Shown here: positions 7,104-15,805 of the stretch, in pieces | Position numbering within the stretch: position 1 is the first letter of the stretch | Layout: each line of letters starts with the position of its first letter | NCBI RefSeq assembly: GCF_018409545.1 | Contig: NZ_AP024563.1 | Location: 2,254,001-2,318,000 of the forward strand | DNA length: 64,000 bases | Origin: Allochromatium tepidum | GTDB taxonomy: Bacteria > Pseudomonadota > Gammaproteobacteria > Chromatiales > Chromatiaceae | Reading direction: 5' to 3' | Notes under the pieces: generated by a model | What the model was told of the DNA's origin: nothing | What the model saw: only the letters and a program-made list of their open reading frames with translations | Database searches by the model: none | Made by a program: the position numbers and the translations under genes

Positions 7104-9465
7104 GCGACGACGTCGCTGCTTTTCGCACCCAGAACTGATACATCCCGGCAAAGGTCTTGGGGTGTGCCTGTTCGAACCGGTGCCAATGCTCCAGATTGGT
7201 CGCAGACGGATCATCCGGAAAACGCTCGGCATAGCGCGCCATGACTCGCTGATCGAGGATGAATCCCACCAGACTCAGTTCCAGCTCGTGCAGCACGTCG
7301 GCCAGTTGCGGCAGCGTGAAACGCTGTTCGCTGACATGGAACAGCAGATCGCGGCACCCGCTGAGGCTATAGAAATCGGCGCTTCGGGTCAGAGGCGCAT
7401 CATCGGACTCATCGTGCTGCCGGAGCAGTTGCTGCCGAAACGCGCGTATTTCTGTGGCGGTCGGTTGTCGGTTCTCGCGCGCAATCTGCTCGCGCACCCT
7501 GACTATGTCACGGCGCGCCCATTCGCTATAAAGCCCGATCGACATGAAACCGTCGGGACGCAGATGCGCAAGTAACGCCTTCCAACCGGCGATGGGGTCT
7601 TGCAGATGATGCAGCACGCCCACCGACTCGATCAGATCGAAAGACTCTTCGAGCTTGTCCAATCGCAGAATGTCGGCCTGAGCATAACGGACGTTGGTCA
7701 CGCCCAGCTCGTGCGTCTTGCGTTTCGCGTAGGCGAGACTAGCCAAAGACAGATCGACAGCTAGGATTTGCGCCTCGGGGTAGCGTCGGGCAACGTCGAG
7801 CGAATGCAGCCCCGTGCCGCAACCGGCCACCAGGATCGAAACCCGGCCATCCTGCCGGACTGGTGGATGAAGATGTGCGTTGGGGAATTGTTGGCGAACA
7901 TAGGCGGCGATGGTCGGGGCCGAGGGAACGATCCCAGCCCGCGTCCAGCGCGGATAGGGATGCTCCTCGTATTGCGCCCGCACCTCGACCGAAACGGAAT
8001 CGGCGATTGCAGTCAGACGCGGCATCGAGCGGCGATATTCCGCCTCCAGCAGCGGCTCGCGCACCTGTTCGATCAGCACCTGCATGACCGGCTCGGACCA
8101 GTCGTGCTCCAGCAACCCGGCCGGCTCCGGCAGCGTCAGCAGCGGTCGATAGGACGCCAGCGTGAGCAGATACGGCTCCGCGATCGGCGCCTGTTGGCGT
8201 AGCGCCGTCGACAACGCTCCATGCAGCGCCTCGATGCGCGCCGTTTCCGGATCGCTCTCCGCCCAGACGTAATCATTGAGATGGCATTGCCGCGCCAGCG
8301 CTGCCGGCAGACGCCGCGCCGTTGCGTCGAACAGCCGCATCGCCCCGTTCAGTGCCACCGCCTCCAGCAGCGCGCGCCGAACCTGGGTCAACAGCCGCTC
8401 CAAATCGGTATCTGCAATCGGGCAGGCTTCCAGCAGACCCATCAGCACGTCATCGTCGGCCAACCTGACCAATCCGGTCGTGCCGAACAGATCCGCCGCC
8501 GTCAGCGTCTCACCACCGTTGAGACGGGCAAGGGCGGACGCGATGAGCGGATTCAGGCGGATGAAACTGACGCAGGTAACCATGAGTTCATGCGGACGAC
8601 ACCAGGATTCGCGCAACGCCTGAACCAGCCGTGCGCGAATCTCGGGGCGATCCTGCGTGAAAGTCAGCCGCTTGAGACAGTGCGCATACTGGCTCTTGGC
8701 CAGGGGCCAGTCGGGTTTCAGGTCCAGGGCGCGGCCATAGTGTGCCAGCGACTCCTCGAAGCGCCCCAGGTCGCGCAGCACCGATCCCAGGTTGTGATGT
8801 GCTTCGGCGAAATCCGGTTTGAGTTCGATGGCGCGCGCATAGGCCGCGAGCGCCGCCTCCAGACGTCCGAGCGCCTTGAGTGCATGACCGCGATCATTGT
8901 GAGCACTGGCCGAGTCCGGCCTCAACGCCAACGCTCGGTCGAGACAGACCAGCGCCTCGTCGGCCCGTCCGAGTTGCACCAGGACATTGCCGCGATTGAT
9001 GAGTGCGCTGACGTAATCCGGGCGCAGACTCAGACCGCGCTCGATCATGTTCAGGGCGGCATCGAGCTGTCCCAGATCCTGAAGCGTCTTGCCCAGGCTG
9101 TTGAGCGATTCGCTGTCGCGCGGATTGAGCTTGAGCGCCTGTTGCAGCGCGGGCAGCGCCTCGCATTGACGGTCGCAGGCCAGCAGGAGCGTTCCCAGCG
9201 CCTTCCAGCTGAAGGCGGCTTTGGGATAGCGCCGGGTGAAATCGCGCGCCATCGCCTCGCCCTCGCTCAGACGTCCGGCGTTGAACAGCGCCACCAAAGC
9301 GTCCTGCTCGGTCGTGGATGGGCCGGATGCGCCGGCGGCGCGGCGCATTCCAGGACGGTTCGGGACATGCGAACCGGGCGGTCGGTTATTCTTGCGCATG
9401 GCTGGGAGAAAACGTTTGAGGAATGAATCGAAGCATTCTAGCCGTGATCGCGGCCTTCCCTTCAC
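7066..9465 (-). CDS. TPR repeat protein with class I SAM-dependent methyltransferase domain
   Basis: About 225 N-terminal residues (roughly 50-275) form TPR repeats of the same style as the nearby GT41 protein. A middle region of unknown fold follows. A class I methyltransferase domain starts near residue 540 with the SAM-binding motif ILVAGCGTGLHSLDVARR, then ILAVDLSLASLAYAKRK and FDLIESVGVLHHLQDP. The C-terminus has an FSL-type ending of unknown role. The GTG at 9465 gives 799 residues; an ATG at 9399 (MRKNNRPPG) is an alternative start. It is divergent from fliC with a shared upstream region. Methylation of flagellin or of its glycan is a reasonable guess from position, but the substrate is not shown by the sequence. 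Confidence 0.7.
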   Translation of the reverse strand: MKGRPRSRLECFDSFLKRFLPAMRKNNRPPGSHVPNRPGMRRAAGASGPSTTEQDALVALFNAGRLSEGEAMARDFTRRYPKAAFSWKALGTLLLACDRQCEALPALQQALKLNPRDSESLNSLGKTLQDLGQLDAALNMIERGLSLRPDYVSALINRGNVLVQLGRADEALVCLDRALALRPDSASAHNDRGHALKALGRLEAALAAYARAIELKPDFAEAHHNLGSVLRDLGRFEESLAHYGRALDLKPDWPLAKSQYAHCLKRLTFTQDRPEIRARLVQALRESWCRPHELMVTCVSFIRLNPLIASALARLNGGETLTAADLFGTTGLVRLADDDVLMGLLEACPIADTDLERLLTQVRRALLEAVALNGAMRLFDATARRLPAALARQCHLNDYVWAESDPETARIEALHGALSTALRQQAPIAEPYLLTLASYRPLLTLPEPAGLLEHDWSEPVMQVLIEQVREPLLEAEYRRSMPRLTAIADSVSVEVRAQYEEHPYPRWTRAGIVPSAPTIAAYVRQQFPNAHLHPPVRQDGRVSILVAGCGTGLHSLDVARRYPEAQILAVDLSLASLAYAKRKTHELGVTNVRYAQADILRLDKLEESFDLIESVGVLHHLQDPIAGWKALLAHLRPDGFMSIGLYSEWARRDIVRVREQIARENRQPTATEIRAFRQQLLRQHDESDDAPLTRSADFYSLSGCRDLLFHVSEQRFTLPQLADVLHELELSLVGFILDQRVMARYAERFPDDPSATNLEHWHRFEQAHPKTFAGMYQFWVRKAATSSPMQCGRQSPGRS

Positions 9466-9506
9466 TCGGGCCTAGGATCCGGAGGCGGGAGTATCGCCCA
9501 ACGCCC

Positions 9507-9522
9507 TGTGATCTACGTCACA
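9507..9522. promoter_or_regulatory. CRP/Vfr-like binding site upstream of fliC
   Basis: The sequence TGTGA-TCTACG-TCACA has both perfect half-sites of the CRP consensus, and the flanking C and G extend the palindrome by a base pair. Its centre (9514.5) lies about 60 bases before the expected start of the sigma-28 transcript, the class I activator position. It is also about 50 bases upstream of the divergent methyltransferase gene's GTG start. No crp gene is in the window, so the regulator is inferred. Confidence 0.6.
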
Positions 9523-9541
9523 GTCAGCACGACACATCGGC

Positions 9542-9568
9542 TCAAGCTTTCATCCGGCTGGCCGATAC
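9542..9568 (+). promoter_or_regulatory. Sigma-28 (FliA) promoter of fliC
   Basis: TCAAGCTT (9542-9549), an 11-base spacer and GCCGATAC (9561-9568) match the flagellar sigma-28 consensus TAAAGTTT-N11-GCCGATAA at 6 of 8 and 7 of 8 positions with the exact spacing. The fliC start codon lies 83 bases downstream. This is the standard late-class flagellar promoter. Confidence 0.82.
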
Positions 9569-9651
9569 CCAAGTCGGATCGAAGCGATTAAAACCAAGGC
9601 AGCGCTGGTGTTCAGCCGTCGGCCTGGGTCAACACAGATAGGAGAACAGTC

Positions 9652-11766
9652 ATGGCAATGGTCATCAACACCAACGTGATGTCGCTGAATGCCCAGCGAA
9701 ATCTCACCAAATCCCAGGGCGCCCTGGGGCAGTCGATGGAACGCCTGAGCAGTGGTCTGCGCATCAACTCGGCCAAGGACGACGCCGCCGGCTCGGCGAT
9801 CGCCAGCCGCCTCACCTCGCAGATCCGGGGTTTCGATCAGTCGGTGCGCAACGCCAACGATGGTATTTCACTGGTGCAGACTGCCGAGGGTGCGCTGAGT
9901 GAGTCGTCCAACATCCTGCAACGCATGCGTGAGCTGGCCGTGCAGTCGGCGAACGGCACCTACACCTCCGGCAACCGCACCACGCTCAACGCCGAGACCC
10001 AGCAGTTGATCAAGGAGCTGGATCGCATTTCGACCAGCACCAACTTCAACGGAATGAATCTGCTCGATGGTTCGGCGCAGGAGGTCAAGCTACAAGTCGG
10101 TGCCGAGGCCAATCAGACCATCAGCGTCCGGATCAGCGCCATGGACTCCTCGTCACTCGGCATCGAAAAGACCGCCGGCATCGGGTCGGTGGGACGCATC
10201 GGAACAGGTACAACGGCGGCCCTGGCCACAACCGCCGTCGGTCAGTTAGGTACCGGCGATCTGGTGATCAACGGCATCGCAATCGACGCAGCCGTCGCAG
10301 CGTCCGATACAGCGTCCTCAGCAGCCAAGGCTTCAAGCGCCATTTCGACCGCCGCCGCCATCAATGCCAAGACCGATCAGACCGGCGTATCGGCCGTAGT
10401 GGGCGAAACGCGGATCGGCGGCAACGCCATGGCCTCCAGTACAGCCGCCATAGGATCCATCACGCTGAATGGCGTGACGATTGATCTGAGTACCACCACC
10501 GATACCGCCACCACACGTGCGGCGATCGTACGGGATATCAATCTAAAATCCGACCAAACCGGAGTGACCGCCATCGACTCCGGCACGGACAATGGCGGCA
10601 TTACCCTGGTAGCCGCTGACGGGCGCAATATCGTTCTGGAAAACACGTCAGGCGGTTTGACGGCAGGCAACACCGGTCTGGGCTTGGCCGGCGCATCCGG
10701 GAATACCGCCATCGCCACCGGCACCGTGACCCTGGTCTCCGAGGGCAACAAACCCATCACCATCAGCTCGGGCGCGACCGGCAATGCCTCGGATGTCGGC
10801 TTTGCCGAAGGTACCTTCAACGGCTCCAAGGTCCAGGTGTCCTCGAACCTCGGCACCAACACTACAGCGATGGCGGCGGGCAATGTTTTCGTCAACGGCG
10901 TCTCGGTCGGCCCGTCCTATGCCACCGACGATACGGCGTCTTCGGCCGGCAATGACTTCAGCGCCATATCCAAAGCCGCCGCCTTCAACGCGGTTTCGGA
11001 TAAGAGCGGCGTCACGGCGGTAGTCAATCGGAACATCGCGAAGAACGCGACGGCTCAGGCCACTGCAAGTGCTGCTGTATCCGGCTCAATCAATGGTGTA
11101 GCGATCACCGGCTTTACGACAGTTGCAGGTGCGGAGAACAACAGCCTCAATCGTCAGTCGCTGGTCAACGCCATCAATGCCATTTCCAAGCAAACAGGGG
11201 TGAAAGCGATCGATACCGGTGAGGATGGCAGTACTTCCGGCGGCGGCGTCCAACTCATCGCCGAGGATGGGCGCAACATCGTAGCGAACATCACCAATGG
11301 AGCGAACGCCGGCTTCAACTCAGGTGCGGGAACCTATGTCGGTGAATTCACGCTGGTCTCCGACAAGGAGATCGTCATCACCCGCGGCACCAACGCCGAT
11401 CTCTCCAACTCGGGCTTCACGGTCGGTAAGTATGGCGGCGGCGAGAAGGGTCAGTCGCTCAAGAACATCGACATCTCCACGATCGAGGGCGCCAACAAGG
11501 CCATCGTCGCCATCGACAACGCCCTGGAGAAGGTCAACAACGTCCGCTCCGACCTGGGTGCGGTCAACAACCGGCTGGACTTCACCATCAACAACCTGAC
11601 CAGCATCTCGCAGAACGCCTCGGCCTCGCGCTCGCGCATCGAGGATGCGGACTTCGCGCTCGAAACCTCGAGGCTCTCGCGCTCGCAGGTGTTGACACAG
11701 GCCAGCCAGGCGATGCTCGCCCAGGCCAACTCGCAACCCCAGCAGGTACTGTCACTCCTGCGCTAA
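9652..11766 (+). CDS. fliC: Flagellin
   Basis: Flagellin forms the flagellar filament. The conserved N-terminal D0/D1 part (MAMVINTNVMSLNAQRNL to about residue 145) and C-terminal part (about 600-704, ending in QANSQPQQVLSLLR) match the family. At 704 residues it is longer than the common 300-500. The extra length lies in the variable surface region, which contains two copies of a module of about 190 residues (about 202-396 and 409-593). Each copy carries flagellin hook-IN-like motifs such as DQTGVSAVV or KSGVTAVV and GRNIV. The Ser/Thr-rich surface domain is a plausible target of the neighbouring glycosyltransferase. The start has AGGAGA about ten bases upstream. A sigma-28 promoter and a CRP-like site lie ahead of it. 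Confidence 0.95.
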   Translation: MAMVINTNVMSLNAQRNLTKSQGALGQSMERLSSGLRINSAKDDAAGSAIASRLTSQIRGFDQSVRNANDGISLVQTAEGALSESSNILQRMRELAVQSANGTYTSGNRTTLNAETQQLIKELDRISTSTNFNGMNLLDGSAQEVKLQVGAEANQTISVRISAMDSSSLGIEKTAGIGSVGRIGTGTTAALATTAVGQLGTGDLVINGIAIDAAVAASDTASSAAKASSAISTAAAINAKTDQTGVSAVVGETRIGGNAMASSTAAIGSITLNGVTIDLSTTTDTATTRAAIVRDINLKSDQTGVTAIDSGTDNGGITLVAADGRNIVLENTSGGLTAGNTGLGLAGASGNTAIATGTVTLVSEGNKPITISSGATGNASDVGFAEGTFNGSKVQVSSNLGTNTTAMAAGNVFVNGVSVGPSYATDDTASSAGNDFSAISKAAAFNAVSDKSGVTAVVNRNIAKNATAQATASAAVSGSINGVAITGFTTVAGAENNSLNRQSLVNAINAISKQTGVKAIDTGEDGSTSGGGVQLIAEDGRNIVANITNGANAGFNSGAGTYVGEFTLVSDKEIVITRGTNADLSNSGFTVGKYGGGEKGQSLKNIDISTIEGANKAIVAIDNALEKVNNVRSDLGAVNNRLDFTINNLTSISQNASASRSRIEDADFALETSRLSRSQVLTQASQAMLAQANSQPQQVLSLLR

Positions 11767-11842
11767 ACTCATGGCAAGTTAAGTGACGGATGCGGGCGGC
11801 GCTCCAGACGGAGACCGCCCGCGCGAACCAGGAGAAAAAGCG

Positions 11843-12313
11843 ATGGCCGGCGATCCCATGAGTGTCAGCAGAGCGACACAACCCATTCAATCCACCGGAG
11901 CCACGGGCGCACGGACGCCTTCGAGTTCCGAGATCCGTCCAAACGGCTTGCCGCCGCCCGACAACCGCAGCGACGCCATACAGGGCAGCGCCGCGCGCTT
12001 GGCGAACCGCCTCGAATCCGGTCAAACGGGCCGCACTGAAGACATCGGAACCGATCCGTCCCAAGGCGTGGCCGCAACCGACAAGGAGATGGTCGACAAA
12101 CTGACCGAAGCCGTCGACAAGATCAACGAAATGATGCAACAAGGAAAGCAAATGCTGACCTTCCAACTCGACGAAGACTCGGGGCGGATGGTGGTCCGGG
12201 TGATCGATTCCCAGACCAAGGAAGTCGTCCGCCAGATCCCGAGCGAAGAAACGCTCAACTTCGCCAAATACGTCGATGGACTGATCGGTCTGATTTTCAA
12301 CAAGAAGGCATAA
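11843..12313 (+). CDS. flaG: FlaG family flagellar protein
   Basis: The C-terminal 75 residues carry the FlaG domain (MLTFQLDEDSGRMVVRVID, then EVVRQIPSEETL). The N-terminal half is low-complexity and Ser/Pro/Gly-rich. FlaG proteins affect filament length and lie between flagellin and the cap gene, as here. I chose the ATG at 11843 because AGGAG lies eight bases upstream; a longer frame opens at 11783 without a good site. The protein is about 156 residues and soluble. Confidence 0.85.
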   Translation: MAGDPMSVSRATQPIQSTGATGARTPSSSEIRPNGLPPPDNRSDAIQGSAARLANRLESGQTGRTEDIGTDPSQGVAATDKEMVDKLTEAVDKINEMMQQGKQMLTFQLDEDSGRMVVRVIDSQTKEVVRQIPSEETLNFAKYVDGLIGLIFNKKA

Positions 12314-12376
12314 ACCGCCGGCCGCCGACGTGATGGGCGTGGCAGACCGGTTCGACGAGACACTGGAGCAACGGCC

Positions 12377-14431
12377 ATGGCCGACAACATCATCAGTTCA
12401 CTGGGCGCCGGTTCCGGCATCGACATCAAGAATCTCGTCACCCAACTGACCGCCGTCGAGCGCGCACCAAAGGAAGCACGCCTGAACACCCGCCAGGAGC
12501 AACTCCAGGCGCAGATTTCCGGCTATGGTCAACTGCGCAGCGCCTTCGACACCTTCAAAGGCTCCCTGACGGCCCTGAGCAACGGCGACCTCTTCAACGC
12601 CCGCTCGGCCACCGTACCCAACTCGGACGTCATCACCGCCAACAAGGTCGAACCCGGCGCCCAAACCGGCGCCTACAAGATCGAGGTACAGGAAGTCGCC
12701 AGTGCCCAGTCACTGGCCATGGCCTCGAACGCCGAGCGCAACGGAGCGCTCAACAAATCGGGCGCCCTGACCATCCGCTTCGGCGAATGGACCTACGATG
12801 GGGGAACGGGTGCCCCCACCGACTTCGCGCTCAATAGCGACCGTAATGCCCTGACCATCGACATCAAGGCCGGCGACTCACTCACCAGCATCGCCGACAA
12901 GATCAACGCGACCAACGCGGGTGTCCAGGCGGCGGTAATCAAAGTCGACGATCGGTTCCAGCTCATGCTGACCGCGCCTTCGGGCAAATCGAACGCCATG
13001 GAGATCACAGCCGGCCCGGGTTCGGTCGGCCTGGATGACTTCGCCTTCAACGCCGCGACCCAGAACGCCACCGAGACCCAACAGGGGCAGGACGCTCAAC
13101 TCAAGGTCAATGGCTTGACCGTGACCCGCCAGACCAACGAGATCGACGACGTCATCGCCGGCTTTTCCTTCACGCTCAACAAAAAAGGCACCGCCGGCGA
13201 GAGCCTGAATTTCTCGATCACCGCCGACAAGACTGCCGCCGATCAGGCGATTCGCAATTTCGTCGCGGCCTACAACACCCTCCAGAAGACCACCCAGGAA
13301 CTGGTCGGCTTCACCCGCGACAAGGACGACAATCCGGTGCGCGGCGGTCTGGCCGGCGACAGCACGGCACGGAACATGATCAACCGTCTGCGCGAACAGA
13401 TCGGCGGTATCCTTCCGGGCGCCCAGGGCGGTTTCACGGCCCTGACCAATGTCGGCATCCGCACCGAGCGCGACGGCTCGCTCACGATCAACGAAACCGA
13501 CTTCAAAAACGCCTTCAACGACAACTTCAACCTGCTCGAAGGCCTGTTCGCCGGCAAGATGAGCTCGACCAACAGCGCGGTCGAGGTCAAGGCCGGCACC
13601 TTCGCCTCGCGCGCCGCCGCCGGTACCTATGACGTCGAGATCACCCAGGATCCGACACGCGGCCGGATCACCGGCAACGCCCTGACGCACGACTTCTCAG
13701 CACCGCTGGATGCCTCGGACCCGGCCGCCGACTACAGCTTCAGGATCAATGTCGACGGCACCAATTCGGGGCTGATCCGGCTCACCGGCACCTACGCGAG
13801 CGCCGACGAACTGCGCGCCGACCTTCAGGCCCGCATCAACGGCGACTCCAGCCTGAAAGCGGCCGGCGTGGCCGTGGACGTCGAGTACGATACCGACACC
13901 AACCAGTTCAATTTCGTCTCGCGCGAATACGGCTCGGTCTCGAAGGTGAGTTTCACAACCGCCAGCGCCCAGATGGCCGAATTGGGGATCGAGACCGCGC
14001 TGACCGGAACCCAGGGCCTGGATGTCAAGGGCACCATCAACGGCGTGGAAGGCTTCGGCGCCGGAAACGTCCTGCTGCCGGCCGTCGACTCGCCCGCCTA
14101 TGGTCTGAACCTGACCGTCGGCGCAGGTGCGACCGCCCAGGGTAAGTTCCAGATCAGCTTCTCGCGCGGCGTGGCCGGCGAACTGGCCAACATGATCGAC
14201 AACTTCATCGGCAGCACGGGTTCGATCAAGACCCGCGAATCCAGCATCCAGAAGCAGCTCGACGGCATCAAGGAGGAGCGCAGTGCACTCGACCGGCGCA
14301 TGGAGGGTTTCCAGGCGCGACTCATGACCCAATTCATGGCCATGGAGAACATCGTCAACAGCCTGAAGGATACCGGCAAACAACTGGACGGCATCAACGA
14401 CCGCCTGCCCTTCACTGCGTCCTCCAGGTAA
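12377..14431 (+). CDS. fliD: Flagellar filament cap protein FliD (HAP2)
   Basis: FliD forms the cap at the filament tip that guides folding of exported flagellin. The N-terminal signature ISSLGAGSGIDIKNLVTQL and the coiled C-terminus (residues about 600-680, MIDNFIGSTGSIKTRESSI and onward) are characteristic. The middle has a flagellin hook-IN-type repeat near residue 250. At 684 residues it is longer than the usual 450-500, so its surface domains are enlarged, as in the flagellin. It lies 63 bases after flaG and probably shares its transcript. GGAG lies upstream of the ATG. Confidence 0.93.
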   Translation: MADNIISSLGAGSGIDIKNLVTQLTAVERAPKEARLNTRQEQLQAQISGYGQLRSAFDTFKGSLTALSNGDLFNARSATVPNSDVITANKVEPGAQTGAYKIEVQEVASAQSLAMASNAERNGALNKSGALTIRFGEWTYDGGTGAPTDFALNSDRNALTIDIKAGDSLTSIADKINATNAGVQAAVIKVDDRFQLMLTAPSGKSNAMEITAGPGSVGLDDFAFNAATQNATETQQGQDAQLKVNGLTVTRQTNEIDDVIAGFSFTLNKKGTAGESLNFSITADKTAADQAIRNFVAAYNTLQKTTQELVGFTRDKDDNPVRGGLAGDSTARNMINRLREQIGGILPGAQGGFTALTNVGIRTERDGSLTINETDFKNAFNDNFNLLEGLFAGKMSSTNSAVEVKAGTFASRAAAGTYDVEITQDPTRGRITGNALTHDFSAPLDASDPAADYSFRINVDGTNSGLIRLTGTYASADELRADLQARINGDSSLKAAGVAVDVEYDTDTNQFNFVSREYGSVSKVSFTTASAQMAELGIETALTGTQGLDVKGTINGVEGFGAGNVLLPAVDSPAYGLNLTVGAGATAQGKFQISFSRGVAGELANMIDNFIGSTGSIKTRESSIQKQLDGIKEERSALDRRMEGFQARLMTQFMAMENIVNSLKDTGKQLDGINDRLPFTASSR

Positions 14432-14622
14432 AGCCGGCGTTTTCATGCCTCCCGAATCTTGGCGTGAACCCGATCACAACTCACCGACCGCCCTGCCTCA
14501 AGAAATCCGGCTCAGTGTCGTTACAGTCCCCAAGAGCGCAGCCAACCCCGTCGATTCAGGGTTGGAACGCTCCCCCACTTTCAACGACCGACAGAGTCAT
14601 CCGGTATTCGTCGAGGTAGGCC

Positions 14623-15024
14623 ATGTACGCGATGCGCAGAGAACTGAACCAATACCGTCAAGCCGGTCCGATCGCCGAGATCGCCGTGGCCGATCCCCAT
14701 CGCCTGACACAGATGCTGTTCGAGGGCGCGCTGGAGCGTATCGCCGTAGCGCGCGGCGCCATGATGCAAGGCAATGTCCCGCTCAAGGGCCAGAAGATCG
14801 GTCAGGCGATGGACATCATCGAAGGCCTGCGCGGCGCGCTCGACTTCGAACGCGGCGGCGAGCTGGCGGCCAATCTGGACGCGCTCTACGACTACATGAT
14901 CCGCCGTCTGGTCACCGGCAACGCCCGCAACGAACCCGAGGCGCTGGAAGAGGTCTCGACCCTGCTGCGTGAGATCAAGGCCGGCTGGGACGGCATCCCC
15001 GAGCAGATGCGCAAAGCGTCCTGA
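14623..15024 (+). CDS. fliS: Flagellin export chaperone FliS
   Basis: FliS binds the C-terminus of newly made flagellin and keeps it unfolded for export. The 133-residue, mostly helical protein has the family start (MYAMRRELNQYRQAG) and the core PHRLTQMLFEGALERIAVAR, with a conserved YDYMIRRLVTGNARNE helix. A GAGG site precedes the ATG. The 190 bases between fliD and fliS hold no gene I can support. The fliC-flaG-fliD-fliS order is the standard filament set. Confidence 0.93.
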   Translation: MYAMRRELNQYRQAGPIAEIAVADPHRLTQMLFEGALERIAVARGAMMQGNVPLKGQKIGQAMDIIEGLRGALDFERGGELAANLDALYDYMIRRLVTGNARNEPEALEEVSTLLREIKAGWDGIPEQMRKAS

Positions 15025-15045
15025 ACCGACCGAAGTCCCCCTTCC

Positions 15046-15094
15046 ATCGCGGCTGCAAGCCACTCCCACACGGGAGACCGGTTGCAGCCGCGAT
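15046..15094. repeat. REP doublet (REPIN-like inverted repeat)
   Basis: Perfect 13-base arms, ATCGCGGCTGCAA (15046-15058) and TTGCAGCCGCGAT (15082-15094), flank a 23-base loop that itself contains CTCCC-ACAC-GGGAG. Read on the minus strand, the left half is GTGGGAGTGGCTTGCAGCC followed by GCGAT, close to the GTRG-type REP sequence widespread in gammaproteobacteria. Two REPs in inverted order form a long hairpin. It sits between the convergent fliS and cobT-like genes and may also end transcription, but there is no U-run. Confidence 0.6.
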
Positions 15095-15118
15095 CAATGA
15101 AAAAGCGTGCAACCCGTC

Positions 15119-15805
15119 TCAAAACAGCCCGACACCATCGGTCGATGCGCTTCTCGGCCGAAGCCGGTTCCACTTGGGGACGAGCATAGGACAGAGGTGC
15201 GACAGACCGAGTCGCGGCTGAGGTATCGCGCCCGGTGAGTCGATGAGCCAGTCGCGGACGCCCGGATTGAGTGCAAGCGCCAGCTCGGCAGCAAATCGCG
15301 CTTGACGGCCGCCTGGATACGCCTGAAGTCCCATCTGCGCGCCGGCGATCAGCGCTCCGGTGAGGGCGGCGATCTCGAAGCGGGCGATCCGGCGCAGTCC
15401 GGCATAGGCGGCTTGGCGCGTCGGTCTCGATGTAGCGAACGGTTGCCGGTCATCCAAAGCGTCGTCGGCGCCGATGCCCAGACAGAGCAGCTTGCAACAG
15501 CCGGCCAGCTTCGCCCGCTCGGCCGCATGCCGTCCCCGGCTCAAGGCGACATCGAGCCGATGGCGATCCAACGGTTCGTCGGCGTGAGGTACAAAGGGAA
15601 TCAGACTGCCCGGATCGACGAACTCGCAGCGATCCGCACGCACCCGAGAGTCCGGATCGAACCCAGTCGTCGACAAGCGCCGTAAGTGCTCGGCCGGCAT
15701 GGGATCAGCGACGAAACAGAGACATCCGATGCGTTTCGGTCCCCTCGACTCATACCCGCGACTCACTTCGGCCACCGGAACGGTCAGCCATTCGGGCAGT
15801 CCCAT
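15119..15805 (-). CDS. Short CobT-like protein (nicotinate-nucleotide:DMB phosphoribosyltransferase family, divergent)
   Basis: This 228-residue protein resembles the C-terminal half of CobT, which makes the lower-ligand nucleotide of cobalamin. The resemblance is in the segment FEIAALTGALIAGAQMGL to NPGVRDWLIDSPGAI, which parallels the ALTGAMLAAA to APAVRPYL region of CobT. True CobT is about 350 residues, and the expected C-terminal catalytic glutamate region is not recognisable here. The start ATG at 15805 overlaps the cobD stop by one base (TGATG), indicating translational coupling with a cobamide gene. A CobT-derived protein with altered function, or a degenerate enzyme, are both possible. 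Confidence 0.45.
   Translation of the reverse strand: MGLPEWLTVPVAEVSRGYESRGPKRIGCLCFVADPMPAEHLRRLSTTGFDPDSRVRADRCEFVDPGSLIPFVPHADEPLDRHRLDVALSRGRHAAERAKLAGCCKLLCLGIGADDALDDRQPFATSRPTRQAAYAGLRRIARFEIAALTGALIAGAQMGLQAYPGGRQARFAAELALALNPGVRDWLIDSPGAIPQPRLGLSHLCPMLVPKWNRLRPRSASTDGVGLF

Noticed and set aside
14445-14972. Plus-strand frame of 175 codons over fliS
   Set aside because: It is out of frame with fliS, Arg/Pro-rich and has no family pattern; it is a shadow of fliS.
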